A DNA stretch of 64,000 bases from Telmatactis stephensoni (Eukaryota; Cnidaria; Anthozoa; Actiniaria; Isophelliidae). Of the stretch, positions 22,013-33,933 are shown piece after piece. Numbering within the stretch: position 1 is the first letter of the stretch; every line of letters begins with the position of its first letter. The DNA lies in contig JALIZF010001938.1 of assembly GCA_029948255.1 (NCBI GenBank), positions 1,175,501 through 1,239,500 of the forward strand. The letters are read 5' to 3'. Under the pieces are notes generated by a model. That model searched no databases. It was not told the DNA's origin and was given only the letters and a program-made list of their open reading frames with translations. The translations under genes were made by a program, and so were the position numbers.

Positions 22013-22111
22013 ATGGCTCGGCCCGGGGTTCAAGGTCCAGGCCAAGGTCCCGGCAAGGTGAAAATAAAGGAGGTCGACCATGACGGAGATGGAAATATAA
22101 TGTGCTCATAA
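22013..22111 (+). CDS. Short unassigned reading frame (32 aa) with an EF-hand-loop-like string
   Basis: ATG at 22013; product MARPGVQGPGQGPGK then VKIKEVDHDGDGNIM. DHDGDGNI resembles the start of an EF-hand calcium loop, but the frame stops six residues later. A strong donor (AAG followed by GTGAAA) lies after residue 15, so the first 15 codons may be a first exon instead. Not recognised. Confidence 0.2.
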   Translation: MARPGVQGPGQGPGKVKIKEVDHDGDGNIMCS

Positions 22112-22814
22112 GCATTTTCTTTTTGTTTGTTTGTTATTTTTGTTTTGCTGTTGTTGTTGATGTTGTTGTTCTTCTTCTTTTTGTTGTTGTTGTTGTTTTG
22201 TGACGAGTAAAACTAATTTTGCCCTCTAAGAACAATAATGATATTTTGTTAAGATATTTTATTAAGACTAGCGGCAGCGCTTTAGACGTTGAGCCGTTAA
22301 CCTTTTAAATCGTAATTGCAAGAAGGCCTTATGTGTGAGTTGGTACCGATCAGTACCACTCTCTTAATTTCAACAGTGCTTCAAATCCTCATTAATCATT
22401 CATGACGTGATTAACTAATTAGATACTCCGATTTTCATCTCGTGATGATACTTGAAACCAAGAAAGTAAAAGTATTCCCGAAAAGTATGAACAGTAAATG
22501 GAAATCTGGCAGCCATTGTCCGGCGGACTTCAATTAAGTCCAAGGACACTGGAACAGTGTTGGGTCCAGTAGTTGACTTTACTTTGGTCACACTTAGAAA
22601 TTAGCTCACATCACATTGTAAAATCTAATAATTTGGTTAACTTTAACTTTTAATCCATTAATTCCAAAATGGAAGTTTTTTGGAAATTTTATAATGAGCA
22701 ATTCATATGTCACTACTATATTTGTTATATACTGTATATTTGGTATATGGTAATATTACAATCTCTGCATATGTGGAGGCAGTTGTGTGGGCTTCCTGTG
22801 GTATCTATCGATCG

Positions 22815-22992
22815 TTCAATTTTATGTTCATCATAATATTGTTTATTAACTTGTTATCGCTGGTATCTCTTAGGGGTTAAAAATCGTCCAGCTACGCCCT
22901 TCTTAAAAGACTTCCGGTATCTTTTAGCTAGGGGGATTTTTTAAAATTTCCGACAAGCATACCCGATCCTTTTACATTGGAGTCCCCCCCGG
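22815..22992. mobile_element. Half copy of the GGTATCTTTTAGGG-type element
   Basis: Homologous to 58318-58500: both contain TTGTTATCGCTGGTATCTCT, TTAAAAGACTTC, GGTATCTTTTAG and TGATCCTTTTACA-like ends, finishing in a C run. The left terminal repeat is missing here. The remaining DNA in 22112-23054 shows no gene. Confidence 0.7.
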
Positions 22993-23054
22993 GAACTTAT
23001 CAAAGTTAAGAGAGAATCTGGAAGAGAAATTCGAGCGTTGTCTATCTTGATTTA

Positions 23055-23356
23055 TATAATAATTGGCATATTACGCGCGCTCTGATTGGTCGAACAACCA
23101 TGTGTGATTAGAGTACACACACATAGATGGCGTCATCGAATCTTACGCGCGCTCTGATTGGTTGGAATGTTTCGATAAATATGATATAAAACAGATAGAT
23201 TCCATTTTTCCGTGCGTCTGTACTCTAATCGATGCACAGAAGACGTCACGCTCGACTTCGTCTCGTGGCGTACTTTTTTGTTCTCACCACATTTTGACGT
23301 CATCTGTGCATCGATTAGAGTACAGACGCACGGAAAATTAAATGGAATCTATTTGT
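23055..23356. repeat. Intact composite foldback repeat (empty site of the DIRS insertion)
   Basis: Contiguous homologue of 5699-5834 plus 10994-11190. The join GATAAATAT-GAT-ATAAAACAG at 23173-23193 is uninterrupted here but split by 5.2 kb in the other copy. The right part is a hairpin with arms of about 55 bp. Confidence 0.85.
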
Positions 23357-23545
23357 TAATAATTCTTGATTAACAAAAAATCAACAGTCCTTCAGATACC
23401 ACAGGAAGTCCGCACAACTGCCTCTACTTTTGCAGAGATTGGTAATCATGTGATACAGGTTATTGTCTGGACAAATATACAACGGCTTTCCTGTTTTCTG
23501 ATTGGCTGTATTTTCTATGGTATGGGATAAATTACTTGATTATTC

Positions 23546-23553
23546 TATAAATA
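23546..23553 (+). promoter_or_regulatory. TATA box of the first P450 gene
   Basis: TATAAATA about 205 nt upstream of the ATG at 23757. A (GA)n run at 23659-23692 lies in the presumed 5' UTR. Start site inferred only. Confidence 0.5.
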
Positions 23554-23653
23554 TGCACACAACCAATGTAAGTTCTCTACTTTGTTTTCACTTAAATTTG
23601 GAGAGGAAAACCGCGGAAGATTCGGACCCGAAGGAAAACCCTTGAAAAAAAAG

Positions 23654-23694
<41 letters not shown>

Positions 23695-23756
23695 CGAAGG
23701 CTTTTCTTTAATTGTCTTTGAATTCATTTAACAGATCACTGACGAAAAAAGTTAAG

Positions 23757-25244
23757 ATGTTCATCGAAGTTGTCCTTCCTGCAGTAATATTTCTTCTACT
23801 CTACCTGGCACTTTTCCACAAAGGCCGTAAAGAAGGAATGCCCCCAGGACCATCACCGCTGCCTATTATAGGGAACCTGATCGAAGTCGCACGAATGATG
23901 TCAACCAATCGTGTTCAGATCGGGCTGACCAAAATGGCACAAAAGTATGGCAGTATTTTCACTCTGTTCATTCCAGGTGATCCAACCGTGGTCATCAATT
24001 CCGTGTCTGTTGCAAGAGAGGCGTGTCTTACCAAAAGAGATGATTTTGCTGGAAGACCCTACAAGTTTACCTGGCATTACCTTACACATGGATCTAAAGA
24101 CATTGCTATTGGAGACTTTGGCCCAACACTGTTGATACAACGTAAGATTGTCCATTCAGCCATGAGGAAATACAATCCACACCTTGAAGCAACTATACAC
24201 CGTGAAGTCCAAGAACTTTCCAAACGAATGAAATCGTATGGCGGCAAACCCACGGACCCACAACACGACATTTTCCTGACTACTTTAAATGTCATCTGTG
24301 CCATTGTCTACGGCGAGCGCTACGAAATCGATGATCCTGAATTTCTAGAAATAGTGGACTACAATACCAAGATGTTTCCACTTCTGGGTGCATTCAATAT
24401 ATTGAACATCTTCCCATTTCTGGTGCATTTCCCAATCAAAGATTCCAAAGAGATCGAGGATGTCCGGATTAAACGTGATCGTTTGCTTGACACCAAACTC
24501 CACGAACACTACGCAACGTATCAAGATGGTGTAATTCGTGATCTGACCGATGCGCTCATCAAGGCTTTACAAGAAGCCCAACAAGAAGACAGCAAAGTTA
24601 AGGATTTGGTTTCAGAGGACCACGTGATCATGACCATGGCAGATACATTCTCGGGGGGTTTGGAAACCACTATGACATCAATTCGTTGGTTTATCATCTA
24701 CATTCTCCATTACCCTGCAGTTCAATCCAGAATTCACAAGGAGCTGGATGACGTCATAGGCCGTGACGTCACACCTCAATTAAAAGACAAGGAGAGGCTA
24801 CACTATCTGCAGGCTGCTATTGCCGAAACGTTGCGCATGTGCAGCGTGGCTGCTTTAGGCGTCCCCCATAAGGCCACCGTTGATTCGTCTCTCGCAGGAT
24901 ACAAAATTCCAAAGGGCACCACCGTACTGTTTAACATATGGGCAATGCACTATGACGAGAAAGCCTGGGAACAGCCGCATGTCTTTGATCCTACACGTTT
25001 CCTTGACGACAAAGGTGAGTTTATCTCTGGATCAGGTGATATGAGTTATCTTCCCTTTGGAGCAGGACGCCGCGTGTGTATTGGCGAAGCATTAGCAAAG
25101 CAAGAATTGTTCTTGGTGATCTCTGGTCTTATGAATCAGTTCGTGTTTGAAAACCCTCCAGGTTGCCCTTTACCAGAATTGATGGGAGATTTAGGCCTTG
25201 TCTACCAGGCAAAGCCCTACAAAGTTTGTATTAAAGAACGATAA
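23757..25244 (+). CDS. Microsomal cytochrome P450, single exon (495 aa)
   Basis: The ATG at 23757 is in good context (AAG before ATG) and begins directly at a membrane anchor (VVLPAVIFLLLYLALF, residues about 4-20), followed by a basic stretch and the proline hinge MPPGPSPLPIIGN. The I-helix reads SGGLETT (about 299-305), the K-helix ExxR is ETLR (E357-R360), a PERF-like FDPTRF follows, and the haem loop FGAGRRVCIG supplies Cys441. Length and motif order are those of an ER-bound class II monooxygenase that takes electrons from P450 reductase. Sequence character is CYP2-clan (CYP1/17-like). The substrate cannot be read from sequence. The gene is intronless, unlike most animal CYP2-clan genes. 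It is paralogous to the gene at 32461. Confidence 0.96.
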   Translation: MFIEVVLPAVIFLLLYLALFHKGRKEGMPPGPSPLPIIGNLIEVARMMSTNRVQIGLTKMAQKYGSIFTLFIPGDPTVVINSVSVAREACLTKRDDFAGRPYKFTWHYLTHGSKDIAIGDFGPTLLIQRKIVHSAMRKYNPHLEATIHREVQELSKRMKSYGGKPTDPQHDIFLTTLNVICAIVYGERYEIDDPEFLEIVDYNTKMFPLLGAFNILNIFPFLVHFPIKDSKEIEDVRIKRDRLLDTKLHEHYATYQDGVIRDLTDALIKALQEAQQEDSKVKDLVSEDHVIMTMADTFSGGLETTMTSIRWFIIYILHYPAVQSRIHKELDDVIGRDVTPQLKDKERLHYLQAAIAETLRMCSVAALGVPHKATVDSSLAGYKIPKGTTVLFNIWAMHYDEKAWEQPHVFDPTRFLDDKGEFISGSGDMSYLPFGAGRRVCIGEALAKQELFLVISGLMNQFVFENPPGCPLPELMGDLGLVYQAKPYKVCIKER

Positions 25245-25610
25245 GTGATATGCATCAAGTACATCACATTATATGCACTTCCACTCATACGTTAAAGTAG
25301 ACTTTTGACTATTTTTTGTTCTATATTGAATTATATTAGTTTGACGATATAAACATTTTGATAACAAGATATTTATTGTTAATTTGTTAATGGTTAACAT
25401 GTATAGATATATATTTTGCTTGGATGATTCAGTCGTTTTCAATCATGTTGTTTATGCATGATATACAATCAAGGCTGCGGTTTAACTAGAACACTTAACT
25501 GTAGTTAATACCCAATTAACATGGCTACAAATATGCTAACCATTGCTAGGAATGAGTTTGACTATAGTTAAATATTCTGATAAAGCCAAGCCCATGTCAT
25601 TAAAGTTGTA

Positions 25611-25797
25611 GAAATAGAAAATGAGGCAGCGTGCTATGTTGAGTTATAGAAGCACGCGGGAATTGTACGAAGACGAGAGAGGTGTTAGGAGAAGCACGAG
25701 GCGTAGCCGAGTGCTTCTCAACACTTCTCGAGTCTTCTTACAATTCCAAAGTGCTTCTATAACTCAACATAGCACTGCTGCCGAGTTTTCTATTTCT
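25611..25797. repeat. Hairpin element
   Basis: Left arm GAAATAGAAAATGAGGCAGC, then GTGCTATGTTGAGTTATAGA, is mirrored by TCTATAACTCAACATAGCAC and TTTTCTATTTC at the right. It lies about 370 bp downstream of the first P450 gene. Confidence 0.8.
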
Positions 25798-25849
25798 TTT
25801 ATAAAATACAATTGAAGTTTTATTTTCTTTTTTCGTTGGAGAAAGTTTG

Positions 25850-28260
25850 AAAATGTGCGCGCGTGTGCTGTGTGTTCTCATATAGAGAACGCGCAACACG
25901 CGTCCTTTGGCCAATCAAAGCGCGCGTTATACCATAGTTATTTTATAATGTCCGATAAAAAAATATATATTCTGTCACAGATTTCACTTCGCGCAGCATG
26001 GCAGTATATACTTATACTTTTGAATTTCATTAAATTAAAACACCAAAGCTGCTAAGCCGCAACCTCATTAGTAAGGTTCAAGCTCTTGACACTTAAAGCT
26101 GCGGGCCTTGGACGGGTCATGGGGGGTTGCGGCGATATTACGACGTACACGGAGACTCGGCCCAGAAACGCGATAAGAGCTAGGTCTCTTTCCTGGAAAT
26201 CCCCTTCAAAATGGTAGACATGCTTTAGCTATTTTGGCTGTGACCAGATCACCAAGAAGGCCTAACATAAGCCTTTGACACCCGGCCACGAAGAAATTAG
26301 AGCAAAGACCCTCGACTTTTCACTTCATCGAAAACTGCAGAGTATTCGTTAACCTTAATTGTCATACGCGGCGGCCCTAGCCACCCTCACTAGCGCCTCC
26401 AACTGTTCGACCGCTTCAGAGCGATCAAAGCAGCTGGCTGGTCTGCCCCCAAAACCCTTATAATGGCCAAAGCCGATGTAATATAACGCTCTCTAACCCT
26501 TGGTGTTCCTCCAGGTCTTTAATCTTCTTTTCTAACAGCGCGAGTCTGTCCTGGGGCTATAAAACCAAACAGAAAGGGAGAGAAAGGTTACCAAACAACC
26601 CAACTCACAGAGGTCAAGACTAGTTCATTAAATATCATTATATAACCAGACCCTCCTGTCTAAACCCGCGGGTTCCTAAGCCTCTGAATCCTAGCCTGGA
26701 TTACTGAGGTTCGAAAAATCCCATTCCCTACTCTCTCAGAGTCCTAAATCGAAAGACAAAAAAGACACGATCTAGATCTTATAAATCAGTTCGCGCCACC
26801 CCAAGGAGAGTGTGCCTTATAAACCCCCAGGCGGGCTTATAACGCAAGCCTCCGAGTTACAAAACTCAAATAAAATTAAGTTGATCGAATACGGACTCCC
26901 TGATTCCGTTCCCCGGTTCGAGGCCAACTCGCTACAAATACGCTTTGAACTCGATTCTAACTTGACAGGAGAAGCGTCGAAGCCTGAGCTCCATACATGG
27001 CAACTCCCAGTGCGCCTGATTAAACTTCCAGAACTGATAACTGTGACGCACATTACACTGACTAAAATTGGATTAACCATTACACAGACTCCGAGAGTCC
27101 GAACAACCAGCTTCCAAAGCTGATTCAATACCGTCAAATACGCCTTTACTGACACGAACTCGTCTATCAGTACTCGTTTGTTCTGCTGATAATATTTTGA
27201 ACAAACATTTTTAGGCCTTATGTGCCACTTGGCACAAGAAGCAAGGTAAGGTAACAAGTAATATTTTGAAGAGGAAAAAAATTTAAATTATAACCAGCGG
27301 CAAGCCCCGTAAAAATAGGATTGACGGTGAGCATACTTTTTGTATGAAATACGTGCTATAAACACCATTACGTGTGTTTGGTGTGTAGTGCGTAAGAGAT
27401 GACAAGGGGGTTGGGGTGGGGACCGAAAAATGTGAGAGCGGGAAAATTACGAAAAATTAATGTAAAAACACTGTAGTGGGTGAATAAAAGGAGAGTTTGG
27501 ACGAGATTTGAGATGGAGTGGTGTGGCGCGCGGGGGGGGGGGGGGGGGGGGGGTTGGAAGAAGGATCAGGTGAGAGGGAAGTTGAAATATCGTCAGCGGT
27601 GATGAAACATGAGCTCACTTGTCGCATAGTGTCATGGTGAGATGAGAAGTTGAAAAATTAAATTGGGCTTGGATAACAGATCATTCGTTCTACCAGGTAG
27701 TAATCATCAGGGGTTAAGCTATACAGGGTAGAGGTTAGGAAAAGGATCTGCACGTTTCATAACTCTAGCTTAGTGCCAAGAGTCCGGTTTAACCCAAATG
27801 TCAGGGTAGTAACGAGGTATATGGGATCAGGGATCAGCGTTATTTTGGGGCTCAGGGATCACATGAACGTTATTATGTCTTTGGAATCGGGATCACCATT
27901 TTTCAGGGATCACTTTTTACGGGATCAGTGATCAAAATTGTCCTTATTTTGGGGATCAAGGATCAGATTTTTAGCCCTGGGATCGGGATCACTGAAAAAA
28001 CTATATACCTCGTTACTACCCTGCAAATGTAATGCAAGTGAATCCCACACGCCAATCGAGGATCGAAAATGTAGTGATTTTATGTGAAAGTCCCCACTTT
28101 CCCCCGCGTATGTCCCGAGGGGGGGGGGGGGGGGGGGGAATGTTGGGGTTTCACTTGACTGATGCATTAATGAGATCCACATTGTTAACTCCATAAACAA
28201 TAATAATTACCAAGCTACTTATAAGTCTCAAATTTACCTCGGCCTGTTCTTGACCTTGAG
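25850..28260. other. Gene-poor stretch with coding-like scraps and a MITE
   Basis: On the minus strand 26550-26458 follows an acceptor-like sequence and encodes 30 residues with a coiled-coil look (DRLALLEKKIKDLEEH) ending in TAA. It may be a last exon or a transposon remnant. G runs occur at 27531-27553 and 28120-28138. The element at 27802-28023 is listed separately. Nothing else was recognised. Confidence 0.35.
27802..28023. mobile_element. MITE with GGGATCA-iterated core
   Basis: Terminal inverted repeats of 21 bp: CAGGGTAGTAACGAGGTATA(T) and its exact reverse complement ending at 28023. They are flanked by a 7-bp direct repeat CAAATGT (27795-27801 and 28024-28030). The interior is mostly GGGATCA and GGGATCAGGGATCA units. 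Related to 39800-40055. Confidence 0.85.
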
Positions 28261-28261
28261 G

Positions 28262-28465
28262 TTATTGAACCGGTTGAGGACCTTGGGCTTCCACACCTGC
28301 AACGGCCGGCTGAGCTGGATTCTCTTGTTGCTGCGGATCCTCCGCGACTGGAACAGCGGGAGGTAAAGCTTCTTGAGCAGTCATTTCCAAAAAGTCGAGG
28401 AAGAGAGTATGGCTGGTGGCGGTAGAGAACGAAGAGCCACAAACCACCTTCGCTCGGAACGACAT
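28262..28465 (-). CDS. Unassigned reading frame (67 aa)
   Basis: ATG at 28465; product MSFRAKVVCGSSFSTATSH..., with a second Met at residue 28 (MTAQEALPPAVPVAEDPQQQ) and a Pro/Gln/Ala-rich end before TAA at 28262. A donor-like GAG followed by GTAAAT lies about 25 nt after the stop. Composition looks disordered-protein-like, and I recognise no family. It could be an N-terminal exon of a gene whose stop is an allele or error, or chance. Confidence 0.25.
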   Translation of the reverse strand: MSFRAKVVCGSSFSTATSHTLFLDFLEMTAQEALPPAVPVAEDPQQQENPAQPAVAGVEAQGPQPVQ

Positions 28466-28499
28466 TAATTGTGCAATCAAGTGCAATAACCAACGTGTG

Positions 28500-31400
28500 T
28501 TATGCTAATTTATAAAATAACCATCATATAACGCGCGCTCTCATTGGCCGAAGGACGCGTATACTGCGTATACTGCGAGACCCAATTCTCTCTTCCTTTT
28601 GCCCTGAAGAAACCCTTGCTACGGAGGCTACCAAATGTGTAGTATCTGTAGTTGATCAGCGTCGTTGCTATGGCATCACTCCACTGATGTGTCTCAAACT
28701 GTCATCTAGGGTCTAGTGTCTTTTGTCTTGTTAATCTAAAATGTCCAAGTTACTGTGCGTGACTGCTCCAATTCACTTGTCGTCTATAAAGTTAGCTTTT
28801 AGAATTCAGTGGTCTTATTAATTAAGGTAAGAGTGGCTTTGATAACTCCTTATTTTGTTTGATATTAACACTTGTATAGCACAGCGGGTATATCAATTCA
28901 TATCGAGTCGGGCTTTCGAACTCAAAAGAATTAAGACCTCAACCATGAAGAGATATATGATTAATTCAAACATCAATGACCATTATTAGAAAAAGTTCGT
29001 GATAAAGATAGAAAGATCTTGTTTTTTATTGAAAATCCAGATAGAATTCCGGCAAAAATTTAGTTTTAATCTTCCTTCCATACGAATAGACATATCTTCA
29101 AGTGTTGGATTGACTTGGCAATTGCATATTCAGAGGTGTTATATCTGATTGAGCTGAAGATTCCGATTGAATCGATGTTAATTTGTTTAAGCAAAATCTC
29201 GTTTTAATAGACAAATAGTGTGGACACATTCTTTTGGTACCATGCATCGTAAATTAAAACTTTCTTGTTACACCTGCATCTTATAGAAATGACAATCAAA
29301 ATTGATTAAACTGTTCGATTTTAACTCTCCGATTTGCATAAAGCAATCCATTGGCCTTAAGCAAAAGTCATCATTTGACGGGCAGAGTCAAGCCAGGTTA
29401 GGCCAAGTTTGTTAAGTTTGTTTGGAACTAGATTAGTCTGTCAGTTTGTTGAATCAGTTAAGAAAACAACATTAATTTTTCCTTTAATTTTTTTCTGCTT
29501 TATGAAACGTTCTGGCGCTGTGCTATGCTAACAGAATTAATTGTTCTGAATTTTTAATGTTGATTTTTTATGGAGCCTTTTTTGGTCATAACTCTGTATT
29601 TGTTGAAGAACTAAAAGAAATGAACATTTTCTATTCATGAAATTCGTAACATGACATTTATTAAGGGAAGCAAACATAAAGACAAGAACTTGACAGTTGG
29701 AGTTAGATTTCCTGTTCAATCGCATCATCTTTTTAAAACACAAAGACATGAATATCGCGAAAAATATTTTAAACGCATTTTCAGAGTACACCATTGCAAT
29801 TACTATATATATTTTGTTCAGTTTCAACGACTTGACTTTTTGGATCGGATTTGACAAAAGTATGGTATAGAGTTAACGACAATGCTTTACTATGTGGGGC
29901 ATATATGTCCACTTTGCACGTGCTGCCGTTCAATGAAACCACGAGGGCCAAAGTAATGTTGAGGTCTTCAGGCACTTAGACTCAATACAATGGATGAACT
30001 GAGCAATTTACCCCCTACCAAGTCCTACCAATCAATCAGCGACACACCTGTTGTAGGGCTACTGGTTGACCATCACTTTTATGTTTCAAGTTATTCTCTA
30101 TATTTCTTCAGTTTTCCTAAGTCGCTGAGTTTTCGTCATTATTTCACTCGTTTCTGATTTCTTCCAATGTGAAAGAATAAACTTCTTTTCAAATTCTTCT
30201 TTAAAGCATCTTTGTTAGTTATCAAGATAATTTAACTAAGTTTAATTAGTGTTTCAATGGTACGTTATTGTACACAGTAGATAAAATTGAGAAAATCCAA
30301 TATACAGGAATTAATATGAATTATACAGTAGTGCTTCCTAAAACTAAGTTTGTACAATTATTTGCTGTATACTTACAGTATCGTTAACTAGCACAAGACA
30401 ACGAATTTGCCGCCTAAGATATTTCGTCTCAACACATGATATTGGACCATTGTTCAGTTCATACTTTTTTTATCTCAGCGATGTTATTCAGCTGGTTCTA
30501 GCGTGTCAATAAAGTGTACAAAGCATTCTCGTAGTTGTCGTATATCAGATACAATTTTTTATTCTATTTATTTTTATTTATAAAGCTTTAGCCACTCCAA
30601 CACTGGAGTGGCATGGCCCTCACAACAGAGCGAGGCTTCATTGATAGTGAGGCCGGATAATAAAGCACTGTTGATGGCTTTTACAATTAACTGCTTCGGT
30701 TTAAAATATGTTACCAGCATCAGGAGAAAATATGTATTTTGATTTTTGATATAACACTAAATATTCATGTAGTCGATGTAAATGGCCGGGGGTTGCATTC
30801 ATACACTTGACGCCATGACAAACGATAATATTGTCTGTCTATTCATGTATCTACAGAGTCAATCTTTTAACATACACACCACAACATTTGGGATTTTTAT
30901 GTTATCCTACCAGTTCTTCTCATCTTCAATACGTAGAACCATTGTAGATTGAAGGATAGAAGGATGTCTGTACCAACTAAAGTTGAGTTTGGATCTAAAA
31001 AGAGCACGGTTCTGCATAAAATTATTTGGCGTTGTAAATTGGACATGGCTATTAAAAAGTGTTCCGATATCGTAGACTATAAACAAATTACATGAGGCTT
31101 TTCATTTTTACCACACAAAAAAAAAAAAGAAAGAAAGAAAAAAGAAAGAAAATTAACGAACTGCTAGCAATAAGATTAGATAGCCGGTTTACTGACTGAA
31201 AGAGACTCTGACCACATCGGGATCACATTACATGAGTCTGAAAACACATCTTAACCTTGCAAAACGGGTGTCGAAGACGACTTAGTTTGGTTAATAAACG
31301 GGCCAGAATTTGAAGAACCTGCTGGTATTGAGCATCCAGATATCTTCCACCATCTCAAAAAGTCATTTCTAAAAGCCTATTTTCTACCTATTTCTAAATA

Positions 31401-32460
31401 ATGCTATCTAAATAATAGTAGCATCGTGGTCCTTCTTCAATTCCTCACACCATATGGCCTGACTTTCATTTGACATAATGAAAAGGGCATTCCGCTGAAC
31501 AAAAGCAACGAGGACATTTGAGGCGTGCCATCTAAACAAAGAACATTTCGTTAATAAACGTCGATAAAAAGACCCTTGTAAATGTTTGCGGTTAAAGCAG
31601 GCCAGCTTTTCTTATACCAATGTCTACACTTGAACTGAGAGGAAATCAAAAACGAACCCGTTAGACTCGTCACCAAGTGACTTCAGCCTGCAGCAACAGC
31701 GACGAAAACGTAGGTGTTTCACTAACTTACGTCTTCCCACTTAGCTGAGTTGTTAAACTGCGTAATTTTTCGTAATTACCTGAGTTAATCCTTCTTACAA
31801 CTTCACTGATTTTAAGATAGTTGTGAAAGACTCTTTGGGAGTTTTGAAATTGCGAGAAAACTAAGCTGATACGTTCTATCGTCAAAAGGGGTTTAGCCAA
31901 GCATTTCTTGCAATAAACACAAAACGAAACATTTCTTGCAATAAACACACAACGAGATAAAACATAGAACCAAAGCGGTTACTGATCAATTCTTGCTTCG
32001 ATTCAAAATCTACATCTTGCTATCCTGCTCCTCGTTTTGCTATTCAATTTTAAACATAATTTTAATAATTTAGGTAGAATGATATATACTTCTATCTTCA
32101 GCTATCAAACTACCAATTCCGTTTACATTCGCTGTTACAGCAAAGTTCCTACTTTTTGCCAGACAATTTTCTAGTCCCTGAGCCACTTTCCCACTTGATT
32201 CAAACATCGTTTTGACTTGGAATTTAAGTATTTTCAACTGAATCAAAAGTAGAAAGGAACTCTTTCACAATGGCTTCCTAAATCATGTTTAAATCTGTAA
32301 GGTTTATTGTTAAAAACCAGCGAAAAGACAACAAAAATTACTAATAAATCGTTTATTTACAAATACAGTTAGAGGCTCTCAAGTTTTTGGGTAGGATGGT
32401 ACTTCCAAAATATTACTAATATATTTCATTATTCTTGAAGATACAGAAGCCATTTGGACA
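28500..32460. other. Gene-free stretch between the P450 genes
   Basis: AT-rich; only a small hairpin near 30594-30615 and a purine run at 31120-31153 stand out. No supported gene. Confidence 0.5.
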
Positions 32461-33933
32461 ATGCTTTTGGAAGGCGTATTAGTTGTTGCCGTTGTCTCTC
32501 TCGTTGTCGTCACGATGATGCGTTCCAAAAAACCACAAAACCTTCCTCCAGGCCCCAATCCATTACCGCTTCTTGGTAACACACTAGACATTGTTCCATT
32601 TATGCCAGATGTTCACCTGGGGTTTGTGAAGTTAGCAAAGCAGTACGGAGATATCTTCACCCTTTATCTCCAAGGAGACAGAATCGTTGTGATAAACACA
32701 TCCGCCATTGCTCGAGAAGCGTTGCTTGTTCGAAAAGATGACTTCTCTGGCAGACCTTACAGCTTTGTTGGTGACTTCTTTACTAGAGGCTCTAAGGATC
32801 TTGCTATGGGGGACTTCTCGCCCACGTTGATTTACCAACGCAAACTTGTACACACCGCATTGCGGTACTACATGCCTTATGTTGAAGACGCCCTTACTGC
32901 AGAAATCCAAAAGCTTTCCAAGCGATTTAAAGCATCTAACGGCAACCCAATTGATCCCAAAAACGATTTGTTCCTGACTGTCCTCAATGTCATCTGTAAA
33001 ATGATGTTTGGGCAGAGTTATTCGATGGATGACCCTGAGTTCTTGAAGATTGTGGAATTTAATAAAGTTGGGTTCCGTTTGATCAGTCCTATATCCATTT
33101 ACAACATGTGTCCATGGTTGCTCTATCTTCCCACTCAAACTGCACGTGAGTTTTATTGGGTTCGAGATATGCAGAAAGAGGTACTGGACACAAAGTATTT
33201 GGAACACAAAGCAACTTATGACGGTAAAGTCATCCGGGACTTTGCTGACGCTCTTCTGAAGGCCAAAGAAGAACTGGGAGAGGAACAAAACTTCTTTACT
33301 GACGACCATTTGATCATGACCATCAACGATGTTTTCTCTGCTGGATCAGAAACCGTGATAACAACCATTCGCTGGCTCATTGCTTGTCTTGTGAATTACC
33401 CGGACATTCAAAGCAAAGTTCAAGCAGAGATCGATAGCGTGGTTGGTCGAGACAGACTTCCAGTTCTCAAAGACAGAAGTAAACTTCACTACCTGCAAGC
33501 AGTCCTCACAGAAACACATCGCTTTTTCACTGTTGCTCACCTAAGTCTTCCACACAAAGCAACATGCGACTCAACCCTCAATGGTTATGAAATTCCAAAG
33601 GACACAGTTGTGATTTTCAACTTATGGGCCATGCACCATGACGAGAGGGAATGGGATAGACCCCATGAATTTGATCCAGGTCGATTTCTTGACTCAGATG
33701 GTCACATAATAGAAGTGGCTGGTATCAAAAGCTATCTGCCCTTCAGTGCAGGGAGACGTGTATGCAGCGGAGAAGCATTAGCAAAAAAAGAATTATTCCT
33801 GGTTGCGGCTAGACTCCTTCACGAATTCACCTTCACCAATCCAGAGGGATGTCCCTTACCTGACTTGGTTGGTGAGGTGGGAATGAATCACTTTCCAAAG
33901 CCATTCCAAGTACGCATCATTGAACGTTACTGA
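32461..33933 (+). CDS. Microsomal cytochrome P450, single exon (490 aa)
   Basis: Starts at ATG 32461 with a short N-terminal anchor (VLVVAVVSLVVVTMM), then a basic stop-transfer and the hinge LPPGPNPLPLLGN. Canonical motifs are the I-helix AGSET (A294-T298), ExxR as ETHR (E351-R354), FDPGRF, and haem loop FSAGRRVCSG with Cys435. Motif spacing matches the upstream P450 at 23757, and long stretches are shared (RKDDFSGRPY versus KRDDFAGRPY). The two are tandem paralogues on the same strand, 7.2 kb apart and both intronless, which suggests local duplication of an already intronless ancestor. An ER-membrane monooxygenase; substrate unknown. No clear TATA box or AATAAA was seen. Confidence 0.96.
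   Translation: MLLEGVLVVAVVSLVVVTMMRSKKPQNLPPGPNPLPLLGNTLDIVPFMPDVHLGFVKLAKQYGDIFTLYLQGDRIVVINTSAIAREALLVRKDDFSGRPYSFVGDFFTRGSKDLAMGDFSPTLIYQRKLVHTALRYYMPYVEDALTAEIQKLSKRFKASNGNPIDPKNDLFLTVLNVICKMMFGQSYSMDDPEFLKIVEFNKVGFRLISPISIYNMCPWLLYLPTQTAREFYWVRDMQKEVLDTKYLEHKATYDGKVIRDFADALLKAKEELGEEQNFFTDDHLIMTINDVFSAGSETVITTIRWLIACLVNYPDIQSKVQAEIDSVVGRDRLPVLKDRSKLHYLQAVLTETHRFFTVAHLSLPHKATCDSTLNGYEIPKDTVVIFNLWAMHHDEREWDRPHEFDPGRFLDSDGHIIEVAGIKSYLPFSAGRRVCSGEALAKKELFLVAARLLHEFTFTNPEGCPLPDLVGEVGMNHFPKPFQVRIIERY

Noticed and set aside
23712..23756. 15-codon N-terminal extension of the first P450
   Set aside because: The extension begins with TTG rather than ATG, and the family N-terminus fits the ATG at 23757.
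26817..27257. 146-codon minus-strand frame
   Set aside because: No ATG at its start, no recognisable domain, and a comparable frame is open on the other strand.
32632..33309. 225-codon frame antisense to the second P450
   Set aside because: Shadow of a strongly supported P450 coding frame.
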